Shown here: positions 1-10,040 of the stretch, piece by piece
How the letters are laid out: each line of letters begins with the position of its first letter
How positions within the stretch are numbered: position 1 is the first letter of the stretch
Assembly: GCF_001642995.1 (NCBI RefSeq)
Contig: NZ_LOHS01000057.1
Location: 40,861-104,860 of the forward strand
Reading direction: 5' to 3'
DNA: 64,000 nt
From: Streptomyces jeddahensis
GTDB lineage: Bacteria; Actinomycetota; Actinomycetes; Streptomycetales; Streptomycetaceae
Program-made: the position numbers and the translations under genes
Notes under the pieces: generated by a model
Told to the model about the DNA's origin: nothing
What the model saw: only the letters and a program-made list of their open reading frames with translations
Databases searched by the model: none

Positions 1-258
1 GTTCGTCTGCGGTGTCGGCGCCGGCACCTCGTCACGGAACAGGGGGCCGCTCAGCCGCACGGCCCCCCGGTCGTCATCCTGGTCTCCGCCGCTCGCGGGT
101 ACCTCGGGCACGATGGGCATGGGCTGTGTGTCCAGCGGCTGGGGGACGCCATACGCATCGTACGCGGGAGCCGCCGGGGCGGCCCCCGGGGCAGGCCCCT
201 GCTCGGGAGGCCCCCAGTAACCGGCTTGTGGCGGCGCTCCCCAGGAAGAGTCGTTCAT
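1..258 (-). CDS. cdsA: Phosphatidate cytidylyltransferase, N-terminal part
   Basis: CdsA makes CDP-diacylglycerol from phosphatidate and CTP at the membrane, the entry point of phospholipid synthesis. Only the first 86 residues lie in the window: a Pro/Ala/Gly-rich cytoplasmic leader beginning [11 protein letters not shown], of the kind that precedes the membrane part in Streptomyces CdsA. No catalytic region is visible, so the call rests on this leader and on position directly after frr. The ATG at 258 overlaps the frr TGA by one base, indicating translational coupling. The 3' end lies beyond base 1. Confidence 0.75.
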   Translation of the reverse strand, partial: MNDSSWGAPPQAGYWGPPEQGPAPGAAPAAPAYDAYGVPQPLDTQPMPIVPEVPASGGDQDDDRGAVRLSGPLFRDEVPAPTPQTN

Positions 259-815
259 CAGACCTCGAGCAGCTCTGCTTCCTTGTGCTTGAGCAGCTCG
301 TCCACCTGGGCGACGTACTTCGCGGTGGTGTCGTCGAGCTCCTTCTCCGCACGGCGGCCCTCGTCCTCGCCGACCTCGCCGTCCTTGATCAGCTTGTCGA
401 TGGCGTCCTTGGCCTTGCGGCGGACCGAGCGGATCGACACCTTGGCGTCCTCGCCCTTGGTCTTGGCGACCTTGATGTACTCCTTGCGGCGCTCCTGGGT
501 GAGCTCCGGGAAGACCACCCGGATGATGCTGCCGTCGTTGCTGGGGTTGACTCCCAGGTCGGAGTCGCGGATGGCCTGCTCGATGTTGCGCAGGGCGCTC
601 TTGTCGAACGGGGTCACCACGGCCATCCGCGGCTCGGGCACAGAGAACGAGGCCAGCTGGTTGATCGGCGTCAGCGCGCCGTAGTAGTCGGCCACGATCT
701 TGTTGAACATCGCCGGGTGCGCACGGCCCGTGCGGATCGCGGCGAAGTCCTCCTTGGCGACCACGACGGCCTTCTCCATCTTCTCCTCGGCCTCGAGGAG
801 GGTCTCTTCGATCAC
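258..815 (-). CDS. frr: Ribosome recycling factor
   Basis: Frr splits the post-termination ribosome together with EF-G. The 185-residue product has the family's usual length and ends [10 protein letters not shown]. The conserved [10 protein letters not shown] motif is near residue 28 and the [14 protein letters not shown] region in the middle. The start is taken as GTG at 815 giving [10 protein letters not shown]; a GTG one codon upstream and a longer in-frame extension to 1124 are less likely because family members begin at this point. It follows pyrH by about 170 bases and overlaps cdsA by one base. Confidence 0.96.
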   Translation of the reverse strand: MIEETLLEAEEKMEKAVVVAKEDFAAIRTGRAHPAMFNKIVADYYGALTPINQLASFSVPEPRMAVVTPFDKSALRNIEQAIRDSDLGVNPSNDGSIIRVVFPELTQERRKEYIKVAKTKGEDAKVSIRSVRRKAKDAIDKLIKDGEVGEDEGRRAEKELDDTTAKYVAQVDELLKHKEAELLEV

Positions 816-931
816 CACTTGCTCCTGCGTGTCTTGAGTGGGCCCGGCATCCAGTGGGCGGCCGGCTGCGTCGCGTCTCTTTCCTGCACGGTGTCCGACC
901 GGCAGGTCTTTGTCCATCCCCTCACGGGGTC

Positions 932-998
932 GTCCCGGGATCAAGGCCCGGCGCGTCCCGGGGTCAGGCCCGGGCGCGTCCCGTTCAGGCCCTGGCGC
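932..998. repeat. Three tandem copies of a 21-23 bp GC-rich unit
   Basis: Units at 932-954, 955-977 and 978-998 share the pattern GTCCCG, GTCAGG, CCCGGGCGC with a few changes. The array spans the pyrH stop codon (985-987) and its 3' flank. Its function is unknown. It belongs to a set of similar short arrays beside stop codons in this window. Confidence 0.75.
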
Positions 999-1752
999 CC
1001 TGGTCGCCCACGAGCGTGCCGATCTTCTCACCCTTGACGGCCCGCGCGATATTGCCCTCCCTGAGGAGTTCGAAGACGAGGATGGGCAGCTTGTTGTCCC
1101 GGCAGAGGGTGATGGCGGTGGCATCGGCGACCTTCAGGTCGCGGGTGATGACCTCGCCGTAGCCGAGGGAGTCGAACTTCACCGCGTCCGGGTTGGTCTT
1201 GGGGTCCGAGTCGTAGACCCCGTCCACACCGTTCTTACCCATCAGCAGCGCCTCCGCGTCGATCTCGAGGGCACGCTGGGCGGCGGTGGTGTCGGTGGAG
1301 AAGTACGGCATGCCCATACCGGCGCCGAAGATGACGACGCGGCCCTTCTCGAGGTGGCGTACGGCGCGCAGCGGGATGTACGGCTCCGCGACCTGGCCCA
1401 TGGTGATAGCCGTCTGGACGCGGGACTGGATGCCTTCCTTCTCCAGGAAGTCCTGCAGGGCGAGGCAGTTCATGACCGTGCCGAGCATGCCCATGTAGTC
1501 GGAGCGGGCCCGATCCATGCCACGCTGCTGCAGTTCGGCGCCGCGGAAGAAGTTGCCACCGCCGATGACGACGGCGATCTGGGCGCCCTCACGGACGACG
1601 GCCGCGATCTCCCGGGCCATTTTGTGCACCACATCGGGGTCGACGCCCAGTCCCCCGCCGCCGGCGAACGCCTCGCCGGAAAGCTTCAGCAGAAAACGGC
1701 CGGGCACTTTGCCGTCGTCGCTCTTCTCGCCCTTGTCGGCCCTGGTGGTCAT
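985..1752 (-). CDS. pyrH: UMP kinase (uridylate kinase)
   Basis: PyrH phosphorylates UMP to UDP, a step specific to bacterial pyrimidine nucleotide synthesis. The 255-residue protein shows amino-acid-kinase family motifs: LLKLSGEAF near the N terminus, [15 protein letters not shown]-like [16 protein letters not shown] and the C-terminal [10 protein letters not shown]. The start is the ATG at 1752 ([10 protein letters not shown]). An upstream in-frame extension to 1797 adds an unlikely [10 protein letters not shown] leader, and a GAGG ribosome site precedes the ATG. It sits between tsf and frr, a classic bacterial order. Its stop codon lies inside a short tandem repeat. Confidence 0.96.
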   Translation of the reverse strand: MTTRADKGEKSDDGKVPGRFLLKLSGEAFAGGGGLGVDPDVVHKMAREIAAVVREGAQIAVVIGGGNFFRGAELQQRGMDRARSDYMGMLGTVMNCLALQDFLEKEGIQSRVQTAITMGQVAEPYIPLRAVRHLEKGRVVIFGAGMGMPYFSTDTTAAQRALEIDAEALLMGKNGVDGVYDSDPKTNPDAVKFDSLGYGEVITRDLKVADATAITLCRDNKLPILVFELLREGNIARAVKGEKIGTLVGDQGARA

Positions 1753-1790
1753 GGAGATCTCGCCTCTTTTACGTGTCACACATACCAAGA

Positions 1791-1837
1791 AGGCCATTGC
1801 CGGTGGGGTGTTCGCATCCCATGCTCGGCAATGGCCT
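1791..1837 (-). terminator. Long hairpin between tsf and pyrH
   Basis: A perfect 12-bp stem (AGGCCATTGCCG at 1791-1802 with CGGCAATGGCCT at 1826-1837) encloses a second inner stem closed by a TTCG loop. No strong T tract follows. It probably terminates or attenuates rpsB-tsf transcription before pyrH. Confidence 0.7.
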
Positions 1838-1937
1838 CCTCGTCAGCTCTGCCGTCGCCCGTCGCGCACGCGCGCGTGGCGTACGCGGACGACTGCTGTC
1901 GACCCTAGCGGGGTCTTCCGTCGATCGCGGTACGGAC

Positions 1938-2774
1938 TCAGATGCCGACCTTGATGCGCGAGAAGCGCTTCAGGGTGACACCGGCCTCGTTCAGGATCTG
2001 CTGGACGGACTTCTTGTCGTCGAGCGCGTACGGCTGGCCCAGGAGGGTGGCCTCCTTGAAGAAGCCGTTGACGCGACCCTCGACGATCTTCGGCAGGGCG
2101 GCCTCGGGCTTGCCCTCCGCGCGGGTGGTCTCCTCGGCGACGCGGCGCTCGGTCTCGACGACCTCGGCCGGGACGTCCTCACGGGAGAGGTACTTCGGCG
2201 CGAAGGCGGCGATGTGCTGCGCGACGCCCTTGGCGACCTCGGCGTTCTCCTTGTCGAGCTCGACGAGGACACCGATCTGCGGCGGGAGGTCCGGCATCGT
2301 GCGGTGCATGTACGCCGTGACGTAGCCGCCGGAGAACTGCGCGAAGCGGTCCAGGACGATCTTCTCGCCCAGGTTGGCGTTGGCCTCGTCGACGAACGCC
2401 TGAACGGTCTTGCCGGGCTCGATCTCGGAGGCGAGCAGCGCCTCGATGTCGGCCGGGTTGGTCTTGGCCACGTGGGCGGCCAGAGCGTTCGCGACGGCCT
2501 GGAACTTCTCGCCCTTGGCGACGAAGTCGGTCTCGCACTTCAGCTCGACGATGACACCGGAGGTGTTGTCGTCGGCGATGAGGGAGACGACGGCGCCGTT
2601 CTCGGCGGAGCGACCCTCGCGCTTGGCGACGCCCTTCTGGCCCTTGACGCGGAGGAGCTCGACGGCCTTGTCGACGTTGCCCTCGGCCTCGTCCAGCGCC
2701 TTCTTGCAGTCCATCATGCCGGCGCCGGTGAGCTCACGGAGCTTCTTGACGTCGGCGGCGGTGTAGTTCGCCAT
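1938..2774 (-). CDS. tsf: Translation elongation factor Ts
   Basis: EF-Ts recycles EF-Tu by exchanging GDP for GTP. The 278-residue product starts MANYTAADVKKLRELTGAG, with the conserved TGAGMMDCKKAL motif near residue 16. It also carries the KCETDFVA and PRYLSREDVP-type core elements and ends KRFSRIKVGI. The ATG at 2774 is unambiguous. It lies downstream of rpsB on the same strand, separated by about 175 bases that hold a hairpin, so tsf may be expressed both by read-through and from its own signals. Confidence 0.97.
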   Translation of the reverse strand: MANYTAADVKKLRELTGAGMMDCKKALDEAEGNVDKAVELLRVKGQKGVAKREGRSAENGAVVSLIADDNTSGVIVELKCETDFVAKGEKFQAVANALAAHVAKTNPADIEALLASEIEPGKTVQAFVDEANANLGEKIVLDRFAQFSGGYVTAYMHRTMPDLPPQIGVLVELDKENAEVAKGVAQHIAAFAPKYLSREDVPAEVVETERRVAEETTRAEGKPEAALPKIVEGRVNGFFKEATLLGQPYALDDKKSVQQILNEAGVTLKRFSRIKVGI

Positions 2775-2895
2775 GAGTCTGTGAATCTTTCTCGAAGTCT
2801 GGAAGATCGAAGATCTGCGGGTTCTACGGGTTTCTACGGTGCCGCGGTCTCCACGCGTGTGCAGATCCGTGACTCGCCGCTGATCTACGGGTGAA

Positions 2896-2930
2896 CGGCG
2901 GGAGCGGACTGTGTATCGCCGCTCCCACCG
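2896..2930 (-). terminator. Hairpin between rpsB and tsf
   Basis: GGGAGCGG at 2900-2907 pairs with CCGCTCCC at 2919-2926, and three more pairs extend the stem after one mismatch. It lies 20 bases past the rpsB stop. It could act as a partial terminator setting the rpsB/tsf ratio. Confidence 0.6.
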
Positions 2931-2949
2931 TCAGCAACCGAACCTGGGG

Positions 2950-3834
2950 TCAGGCCTGCTCGGCGTCCGCGGCCGGAGCCTCGGCAGCGGCCTCGGCCTC
3001 GGCCTCGGCCGGCTTCTCGGCCTCGGCGGCCGGAGCCTCGGCCGCCGGAGTCTCGTCGGCCTTCTTCTCGCCCTCGAGCAGGTCGCGCTCCCACTCGGCG
3101 AGCGGCTCGCCCGCGGCCTTCTCGCCCTTGGCCTCGGCGGCGCCGGAGCGGGCGATGAGGCCCTCGGCGACGGCGTCGGCGATCACGCGGGTGAGCAGGG
3201 TGACGGAGCGGATCGCGTCGTCGTTGCCCGGGATCTTGTAGTCGACCTCGTCCGGGTCGCAGTTGGTGTCGAGGATGGCGACGACCGGGATGTTGAGCTT
3301 CCGGGCCTCACCGACCGCGATGTGCTCCTTCTTGGTGTCCACGATCCAGACGGCGCTGGGCACCTTCTGCATCTCGCGGATACCGCCGAGGGTCTTCTCC
3401 AGCTTGGCCTTCTCGCGCGAGAGCACGAGAAGCTCCTTCTTGGTCAGACCGGAAGCCGCGACGTCCTCGAAGTCGATCTGCTCGAGCTCCTTGAGGCGCT
3501 GCAGACGCTTGTAGACGGTCGAGAAGTTGGTGAGCATGCCGCCCAGCCAGCGCTGGTTGACGTAGGGCATGCCGACGCGGGTGGCCTGCTCGGCGATGGC
3601 CTCCTGCGCCTGCTTCTTCGTGCCGACGAACATGACCGTGCCGCCGTGGGCGACGGTCTCCTTGACGAACTCGTAGGCGCGGTCGATGTACGACAGCGAC
3701 TGGAGCAGGTCGATGATGTAGATGCCGTTGCGCTCGGTGAAGATGAAGCGCTTCATCTTCGGGTTCCAACGGCGGGTCTGGTGACCGAAGTGGACGCCGC
3801 TCTCCAGCAGCTCCCGCATCGTGACGACGGCCAT
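2950..3834 (-). CDS. rpsB: 30S ribosomal protein S2
   Basis: S2 binds late in small-subunit assembly. The protein opens [20 protein letters not shown] and carries [15 protein letters not shown] and [14 protein letters not shown], all S2 signatures. At 294 residues it is longer than many S2 proteins because of an acidic Ala/Glu-rich C-terminal tail of about 45 residues, common in actinomycetes. The start is the ATG at 3834, seven bases after AAGGAGT. A long in-frame extension to 4257 is rejected because it runs through noncoding DNA. Confidence 0.97.
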   Translation of the reverse strand: MAVVTMRELLESGVHFGHQTRRWNPKMKRFIFTERNGIYIIDLLQSLSYIDRAYEFVKETVAHGGTVMFVGTKKQAQEAIAEQATRVGMPYVNQRWLGGMLTNFSTVYKRLQRLKELEQIDFEDVAASGLTKKELLVLSREKAKLEKTLGGIREMQKVPSAVWIVDTKKEHIAVGEARKLNIPVVAILDTNCDPDEVDYKIPGNDDAIRSVTLLTRVIADAVAEGLIARSGAAEAKGEKAAGEPLAEWERDLLEGEKKADETPAAEAPAAEAEKPAEAEAEAAAEAPAADAEQA

Positions 3835-4126
3835 GGCCGTACTCCTTGAGGTTCTCGGTTGTGCCGCGGGTGCCGGACGGCACTCGCGCCTGACGCCCGC
3901 TGTGCGCCGTGCCGCGAAGGACCGAGGGGCGCTGACACCGGCTTTCCTCTTGTGACGGAGGGGCCAGGTGTCGGGGCGTGCGAAGTCGACCCGGTGACCC
4001 GGATCGCCACCAGAAGTGTACGGGACCGTGGAGGCACCGGGTGACGCCGCTGTCCACAACCGGCCGGTAGTCCACAGATCCTGGCCATGATCCCCGGGAA
4101 ACCCGGGGCTGCGACACGGTTCTCGC

Positions 4127-4798
4127 ATGCGATGGACAAGCAGGATGTGGATGGCCGTGGCGGTGCTGCTGGCCGCCGCGGTGGTGGTTCTGCTGGGCGC
4201 CGCTGCGGCGCCCGGGACGGTGTCCGCGACGGCGTCGGCGGCCGCCGCGCCCGGCACCGCGGAGGCGGCGCGCGGGGTCCAGGAAGCTGCGGGGGCTCGG
4301 GGGCGCGCCGGGCCCTCCGAGCCGGTACCCGCCGTGGCGGCACTGTGGCCGGTGGGCGTGCGCCCTGTGGTGGTACGCGGCTGGGAACCCCCTGCGACGG
4401 AGTACGGCCCGGGTCACCGGGGTGTCGACCTCGCCGCTGCCGCCGGGGCGCCGGTGCGGGCCGTCGCACCCGGCCGGGTCTCGTTCGCGGGCCGGGTGGC
4501 GGGCCGCGGAGTGATCGCCGTGGAGCTGGACGGCACCGGCGACCCGCCCTTGCGCACGACCTACGAACCCGTGAGGGCGGAGGTCGAGAAGGGCGATGAG
4601 GTGGCGGCAGGCCAGATCATCGGCACCCTGGAGCCAGGCGGCTCCCACTGCCCGGGCACGGCGTGCCTCCACTGGGGGCTGCTGAGGGGGGAGGTCTACC
4701 TGAATCCGCTGTCGCTGCTGCCGCCGTGGCTGCTGCACAAGGGTCCGTCGCGGCTGCTGCCGGTGGTGGGGGTTCCGCTGCCCACCGGTGCACAGTGA
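4127..4798 (+). CDS. Secreted M23-like (LytM-domain) protein
   Basis: This 223-residue protein has an N-terminal hydrophobic segment (about residues 8-28), likely a signal peptide or anchor, followed by an Ala-rich linker. A LytM/M23 domain spans about 72-195. The Zn ligands expected from the family appear as GHRGVD (H97, D101) and the last His (H182). The usual HxH motif reads C180-L-H, so the catalytic His position is Cys, and the typical Y.HL is YEPV. It may be a degenerate endopeptidase or a regulator of cell-wall enzymes. It is divergent from rpsB. The start ATG 4127 lacks a strong ribosome site; ATG at 4145 is an alternative. Confidence 0.8.
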   Translation: MRWTSRMWMAVAVLLAAAVVVLLGAAAAPGTVSATASAAAAPGTAEAARGVQEAAGARGRAGPSEPVPAVAALWPVGVRPVVVRGWEPPATEYGPGHRGVDLAAAAGAPVRAVAPGRVSFAGRVAGRGVIAVELDGTGDPPLRTTYEPVRAEVEKGDEVAAGQIIGTLEPGGSHCPGTACLHWGLLRGEVYLNPLSLLPPWLLHKGPSRLLPVVGVPLPTGAQ

Positions 4799-4867
4799 GC
4801 GAGCCGCACTCGAGCAGGCACCAGGCACCGTGGGCCGGCCCGGCCCCGCCCCGATCCCCGGGCAAGG

Positions 4868-5461
4868 TCAGCCTTGGACACCGCCGTGGACACCGTGCAG
4901 CGCCATCCCCACCGCCGCCTCGGTGATCGCAGCGGGGCTCTCCGCCACACCGAGCTCGATCCGGCGCACCGCGGCATCGACGATGCCCTGAAGCAGCATC
5001 GCGGCAAGGCGCGGCTCCGCGTGCCCCATGTGGCCGAGCGCCTCGACGATCATGGCGACGAGCCCTCCGTGGGCAGCACGGATCTTGTCGCGGGCGCCCG
5101 CGTCGAGCTCGCTCGCGGAGATGGCGACGACGGCTCGGTGCCGCATGTCCCCGACCAGCGCAAGCTGCGTCCGGACATACGCCTCGACCTTTCCCTCGGG
5201 CGTGTCGGCCTGCTTCATCGCGGACTCGACCTCGGCCGCCCACACGGGGAAGTCGACCGCGCAGAGCTCTTCGACGACTGCGGCGCGGGAGCGGAAGTAC
5301 TCGTAGACGGACGACCTCGCCAGGCCTGTGCGCTCGGCCAGGGCGGGGAAGGTCAGAGCCTCCGTACCGCCCTCGGACAGAAGGGACCGCGCGGCGTCCA
5401 GCAGGGCGCTGCGCTGCATCGACCGGTGCTCGGCCACAGAGGCCGCTCGAATCCTTGGCAC
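4868..5461 (-). CDS. TetR-family transcriptional regulator
   Basis: The product has a TetR DNA-binding domain in the first 55 residues, with LTFPALAERTGLARSSVYEYF as recognition helix region, and an Ala-rich helical ligand domain behind it. The chosen start is GTG at 5461 (VPRIRAASVAEH), giving 197 residues. A GGAGG lies only one base upstream, so a nearby alternative start is possible. It sits between the M23-like gene and whiG, convergent with the former. The ligand and targets are unknown. Confidence 0.85.
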   Translation of the reverse strand: MPRIRAASVAEHRSMQRSALLDAARSLLSEGGTEALTFPALAERTGLARSSVYEYFRSRAAVVEELCAVDFPVWAAEVESAMKQADTPEGKVEAYVRTQLALVGDMRHRAVVAISASELDAGARDKIRAAHGGLVAMIVEALGHMGHAEPRLAAMLLQGIVDAAVRRIELGVAESPAAITEAAVGMALHGVHGGVQG

Positions 5462-5634
5462 GCCTCCACTGTACGGACGCCGCCCAGGCCAGGGGAGACA
5501 ACAGCACGCAGACACCGAAGACGTGGCCTCGGTACGCCTCAGCGGTCTGGTCCAGCGTCACCATCTCAGTCGTCGGACGGATCCCGTGCAGACGGTCCGC
5601 GTTCTGCACGGCCCGCGTTCCCCGCACCGTGCCG

Positions 5635-6471
5635 TCAGCGCCCGAAGCTGGCCAGCTTCGCTCTCAGCTGGAGGACGGACTTCGTGTGGATCTGGCTCAC
5701 CCGGCTCTCCGTCACGCCGAGCACATTGCCGATCTCGGCCAGAGTGAGGCCCTCGTAGTAGTAGAGGGTCACCACGGTCTTCTCGCGTTCCGGCAGTGTG
5801 TTGATGGCTCGCGCGAGGAATCTCCGCAGCTCACGGTCCTCGGCCACCTCCACCGGGTTGTCGGCCGCGGTGTCCTCGAGCGTGTCCATGAGGCTCAGGC
5901 GGTCGCCGCCCTCGCCGCCCACGTGCAGCAGCTCCTCCAGGGCCACCACGTTCGCCAGCGACAATTGACTGAAAACCGCGTGCAGTTCCTCCACCGCGAT
6001 ACCCATCTCGGTGGCCACCTCGGTCTCCGACGGCGTCCGCCGCAGCTGCGCCTCGAGCGTGGCGTAGGCCCGCTCGACGTTCCGCGCCTTCTGCCGGACG
6101 GACCGCGGAATCCAGTCCAGAGCCCGCAGCTCGTCGATCATGGCGCCGCGGATGCGCGTGATCGCATACGTCTCGAACTTGATCTCGCGGTCGATGTCGA
6201 ACTTCTCGATCGCGTCGATCAGCCCGAAGACCCCCGACGAGACGAAGTCCGCCTGCTCCACGTTCGGCGGCAGCCCGACGCTGACCCGGCCGGCGACGTA
6301 CTTCACCAGCGGCGAGTAGTGCAGGATCAGCTGCTCCCGCAACCGCTCGTCGCCCGTCGCCTTGTACGACCTCCACAGCTCGTCGAGCGACGAGGGAGCG
6401 GGAGGCCGCACGCTGCCGCGGGCAGCGGTGGGAACTGCCGCCCGGTCAGACCCGGAGGTGTGCTGGGGCAT
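5635..6471 (-). CDS. whiG: RNA polymerase sigma factor WhiG (FliA family)
   Basis: WhiG is the sigma factor that commits Streptomyces aerial hyphae to sporulation and belongs to the motility sigma (sigma-28) family. The 278-residue protein contains region 2 ([22 protein letters not shown] and [20 protein letters not shown]), region 3 near [12 protein letters not shown], and region 4 with [20 protein letters not shown]. Length and sequence fit WhiG well. It stands alone on the minus strand with about 280 bases upstream before dprA, room for its own promoter. Confidence 0.95.
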   Translation of the reverse strand: MPQHTSGSDRAAVPTAARGSVRPPAPSSLDELWRSYKATGDERLREQLILHYSPLVKYVAGRVSVGLPPNVEQADFVSSGVFGLIDAIEKFDIDREIKFETYAITRIRGAMIDELRALDWIPRSVRQKARNVERAYATLEAQLRRTPSETEVATEMGIAVEELHAVFSQLSLANVVALEELLHVGGEGGDRLSLMDTLEDTAADNPVEVAEDRELRRFLARAINTLPEREKTVVTLYYYEGLTLAEIGNVLGVTESRVSQIHTKSVLQLRAKLASFGR

Positions 6472-6751
6472 TCGTCGCCTTGTGCCGTTCTGCCGTGAAC
6501 TGGGGGCCGGGCTGTGCCGGCCCGATTCTCAAGTGACTGTCTGAATCGGAGTCCTGAGCCGGAATCCTCGTGAGCGTAGCGTGACTGGGGTGTCGCGGTG
6601 CGCGAAGGCCAAGAGATCCCCCGCACGCAGGAACGTTCCGCTAGGCGTCCCGCAGAGTCACGCCCGTAGCTCTGCGTGACCGCCACGGAAGGCCAACTTC
6701 GGTAAAACCCAAGGGCATCCAGTGGACACGGGACAACCAGGGCACGCTCCG

Positions 6752-7918
6752 TCACAAAAAAGTGTGATTCGGAGAGACCGACACGGCCGCCTGGCGTGTC
6801 AACTGCCAGCGATCGCCGTGTCGTTCGACGAACCCCAGTGACCTGAGTTCGTACAACCTGGCGACTGCGTCATCCACGCTCGTGCCCGCGCCCCGGGCGA
6901 TGTCTCCTACGGCCGCGGCCTGCCGGGCCGGCAGCGCGGACAGCACCCGTGCCGCGTCGGGATCGAGCAGGTCGCGCGGCAGCACCGGTCCGCGCCGCTC
7001 TGGAGCCAGCTCACCGATGTCCCCGACGAGCTCGATCACTTCTGCGGCGTCCGTGACGAGGACTGCCTCCCCGCGGAGCAGCTCATGCACCCCGGAAGAG
7101 AGTCCGCTGGTGGCGGGACCGGGCACCCCCATGGTCGGGCGGCCCATGCGCTGGGCACTGCGCGCGGTCACGAGCGCACCGCTGCGGTACGCCGCCTCCA
7201 CGACGACGGTGCCCCGGGTGAGCGCGGCGATCACCCTGTTGCGGAGGATGAATCTGCTGGGCGTCGGATGGTCGCCGGGCGGCAACTCCCCCACGACCAG
7301 TCCCTGTTCCGCGATGCGCTCGATCAACTGGGTGTGGCCGCGCGGGTAGGGTCGGTCGACCCCGCTCGCCAGCACCGCGACGGTCGCCCCGCCCGCCCCG
7401 AGCGCCCCTCGGTGTGCGGCACCGTCGACTCCGTAGGCGCCGCCGGACACCACGACCCAGCCGCGCTCGGCGAGTCCGGCGCCCAGGCTCCCGGCCATGT
7501 GCGCGCCATACGCGGTGCAGGCACGGGCTCCCACGACCGCGACGGAGCGCACCGCCCATATCCGCAGCGAGGCCCGACCTCGCACCCACAGCCCGATCGG
7601 CCGTGTGTCGCCCAGGTCGTCCAGCTGCGCCGGCCACTCCACGTCCCCAGGGCAGACGAACCGTGCGCCCGAGTCCCGCGCCACGGCCAGGTCCCGCTCC
7701 GGGGACGCGTGGACCGCCCGCGACCGCAGCCCCGCCCAGTGCTTCGGGGACACGCCGGGCAGCGGCTCCCCGCCCCCGACGATGCGCTGCGCCACGCGCA
7801 CGGCCCCCAACTCCCGCAGCCACCTGCCTCCCGTCTCGTCCCCCGGCTCGATGATCCGGGTCAGGGTGACTCTCGCCAGCCGCTCCTCGTCCGTCACCGC
7901 GCCGCAGCCCCCGGTCAT
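6752..7918 (-). CDS. dprA: DNA processing protein DprA
   Basis: DprA binds incoming single-stranded DNA and loads RecA during transformation; its role in Streptomyces is unclear. The Rossmann core shows VAVVGARACTAYG, VVSGGAYGVDGAAHRGAL, SRFILRNRVIAALT and VVVEAAYRSGAL, all typical. A C-terminal winged-helix region follows (about residues 325-388). The start ATG at 7918 overlaps the yifB stop by four bases (ATGA), which argues against the longer in-frame reading to 8221. It ends the yraN-yifB-dprA group. Confidence 0.93.
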   Translation of the reverse strand: MTGGCGAVTDEERLARVTLTRIIEPGDETGGRWLRELGAVRVAQRIVGGGEPLPGVSPKHWAGLRSRAVHASPERDLAVARDSGARFVCPGDVEWPAQLDDLGDTRPIGLWVRGRASLRIWAVRSVAVVGARACTAYGAHMAGSLGAGLAERGWVVVSGGAYGVDGAAHRGALGAGGATVAVLASGVDRPYPRGHTQLIERIAEQGLVVGELPPGDHPTPSRFILRNRVIAALTRGTVVVEAAYRSGALVTARSAQRMGRPTMGVPGPATSGLSSGVHELLRGEAVLVTDAAEVIELVGDIGELAPERRGPVLPRDLLDPDAARVLSALPARQAAAVGDIARGAGTSVDDAVARLYELRSLGFVERHGDRWQLTRQAAVSVSPNHTFL

Positions 7919-9540
7919 CGCGATGCGCCGATCGCCATCGGTACTCCCCGCTGGATCCCGGTGCGCAGCTGCAGTGCCAGGGCCACGTCGCCGGCATCGG
8001 GACAGTCGTGTCCGGCCAGGTCCGCGACGGTCCAGGCGACCCTGAGGACTCGGTCGAGGCCGCGGGCTGTCAGCAGTCCGCGCTCGAGATCGCGCTCGGC
8101 CTCCGCCATCGCCCCGGGCAGGGCCCGCCACCTGCGGCGCAGCTCGTGCCCGGGCACTTCGCCGTTCGTGCGCCAGGGAGTGCCGGCAAGTCTCGCGGCC
8201 GAGCGCTCCCGTGCGGCACACACCCGATCCGCGACGGTGCGGGTCGACTCGCCCCGTGCCTCACCTGCCGTCAGCTCGGAGCGGGTCACGCGCTCGACCT
8301 GCACCCTCAGATCGACCCGGTCGAGCAGGGGACCGGAGAGCCGGGCCTGATAGCGGCGGATGACCGAGGGCGGGCAGTCGCACGCGTCCCCCGCCACCGT
8401 GTATCTGCCGCAGGGGCAGGGGTTGGCGGCCAGCACCATCAGGAACTTGGCCGGCAGCCGCACCACGCCCGCGCTGCGCGCGATCACCACATGGCCCGAT
8501 TCCAGCGGCTGCCGCAGGGCATCCAAGGCGTGGCTGCTGAATTCGGGGGCCTCGTCCAGGAAGAGCACGCCGCGATGGGCGAGCGACACGGCGCCGGGAC
8601 GGGCCACTCCCTGGCCGCCGCCGACCAGTGACTGCATGGTCGCCGAGTGGTGCGGAGCGCAGTACGGCGGGCTGTCCACCATGGGCTTGCCGGGAGGCAG
8701 CATGCCGGCGACCGAGTGGACCGCCGTGACCTCCAGGGACTCCTCCTTGCTCAGGCGCGGAAGGATGGCCGACATCCGCTCCGCCAGCATCGTCTTGCCG
8801 GCTCCCGGCGGGCCTTGCAGGAAGACGTGGTGCCCGCCCGCGGCGGCAACTTCCATCGCCGTACGCGCCGGCAGCTGTCCGACCACATCCGCGAGATCGT
8901 GACCGTGATCCTGATCAACGCTCCCGATGCCGCTCAGCCCCGTCCCCAGGCCCGCTCCGGGCATGCAGAGGCCGGCCAGCAGGGGGTCGGGGCGCCCTTC
9001 CTCGTCCGGCTCCTCCTCCGGCACCGGCTCGTCGGTCAGCACCGCGATCAGCTGCCGAAGACTCCGCACGCCCAGGACCGAGACACCGGGCACCAGCATG
9101 GCCTCCGCCGCCGTGCACTCCGGGACGACCACCTGTTCGTAGCCCGCGTCGGCCGCCGCCAGCACGGCCGGCAGGACGCCCCGAACCGGCCGGACCCGGC
9201 CGTCCAGACCCAGCTCGCCGATCATGACGATGTCGGAGAGCACCCGTGGATCGATCCGTTCAGCGGCCCCCAGGACGGCGCAGGCGACGGCCAGGTCGAA
9301 GCCGCTGCCGCCCTTGGGGACCGACGCCGGGCTCAGGCCCACCGTGAGCTTCTTCTGCGGCCACTCCGCGCCGGAGTTGACCACCGCGGCCCGAACCCGG
9401 TCCCGGCTCTCGGAGAGGCTCTTGTCGGGCAGGCCCACCAAGGTGAACGCGGCCACGCCCGGCTCCAGATCGGCCTGCACCTCGACGACCACGCCCTCGA
9501 CGCCGACCAGCGCCACGGAACACGTACGCGCGAACCCCAT
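7915..9540 (-). CDS. yifB: YifB/ComM-family AAA+ ATPase (Mg chelatase-like)
   Basis: This 541-residue ATPase of the ComM family is linked to branch migration during homologous recombination of transforming DNA. It begins [16 protein letters not shown] and carries an N-terminal S5-like/Lon-type domain (LVGLPDKSLSESRDRVRAA). The Walker A is GPPGAGKTMLAERM, the Walker B GVLFLDEAPEF, and the Cys-rich NPCPCGRY precedes the C-terminal helical domain. The ATG at 9540 overlaps the yraN stop by one base and its stop overlaps the dprA start. Confidence 0.93.
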   Translation of the reverse strand: MGFARTCSVALVGVEGVVVEVQADLEPGVAAFTLVGLPDKSLSESRDRVRAAVVNSGAEWPQKKLTVGLSPASVPKGGSGFDLAVACAVLGAAERIDPRVLSDIVMIGELGLDGRVRPVRGVLPAVLAAADAGYEQVVVPECTAAEAMLVPGVSVLGVRSLRQLIAVLTDEPVPEEEPDEEGRPDPLLAGLCMPGAGLGTGLSGIGSVDQDHGHDLADVVGQLPARTAMEVAAAGGHHVFLQGPPGAGKTMLAERMSAILPRLSKEESLEVTAVHSVAGMLPPGKPMVDSPPYCAPHHSATMQSLVGGGQGVARPGAVSLAHRGVLFLDEAPEFSSHALDALRQPLESGHVVIARSAGVVRLPAKFLMVLAANPCPCGRYTVAGDACDCPPSVIRRYQARLSGPLLDRVDLRVQVERVTRSELTAGEARGESTRTVADRVCAARERSAARLAGTPWRTNGEVPGHELRRRWRALPGAMAEAERDLERGLLTARGLDRVLRVAWTVADLAGHDCPDAGDVALALQLRTGIQRGVPMAIGASR

Positions 9541-9902
9541 CAGGCCGCCCCCCGCACATGCTCGACCACCGCGGCGCCACGTCCGGGCAGCACGACCCCG
9601 ACGAGATCGATGCGCACACCCCCGGGCGGCGCGCCCCCGTGGGCCTGGATCCATCGCTCGGCGAGCCCGCGGAGCCGCTCGGCCTTCACCGGCGTCACGG
9701 CCGCCATCGGATGCTCGAAGCACCCTGCTCTGCGAGTCTTCACCTCGCAGACGACCAGAACATCACCGTCCCTGGCCACGATGTCGATCTCGCCTGTCCT
9801 GCCGCAGCGCCAGTTGCGCTCCAGGACCGTCATCCCGGCCTCGGACAACCGCCGTGCTGCCAGATCCTCGCCGTACCTGCCGAGTGCGCTCCGTGCGTTC
9901 AT
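9540..9902 (-). CDS. YraN/UPF0102 nuclease-like protein
   Basis: A 120-residue protein with the restriction-endonuclease-like fold of the YraN family. The family motif [18 protein letters not shown] is followed by [21 protein letters not shown], with the E-x-D...E-V-K pattern that forms the putative active site. The start is set at ATG 9902 ([15 protein letters not shown]) because family members begin there; an upstream GTG at 9932 adds ten residues. It heads the overlapping set with yifB and dprA, which suggests a shared DNA-processing role. Confidence 0.9.
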   Translation of the reverse strand: MNARSALGRYGEDLAARRLSEAGMTVLERNWRCGRTGEIDIVARDGDVLVVCEVKTRRAGCFEHPMAAVTPVKAERLRGLAERWIQAHGGAPPGGVRIDLVGVVLPGRGAAVVEHVRGAA

Positions 9903-10040
9903 GTCGGCACCACCTCCGGCGCCAACCGTCACGCATCCGCCGTCATCTATTGGATCTTGGTGGACAACCCAGCGGTTGTGGAAAACTCCGTCACCCGCTC
10001 GAGGGACCTTCCTCGGCCGGAACCACAGGCCTCAGCCTCC

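Noticed and set aside
3308..4828. A 506-codon minus-strand frame across rpsB and the M23-like gene
   Set aside because: It reads rpsB and the M23 gene in a wrong frame, with Arg/His-rich random composition.
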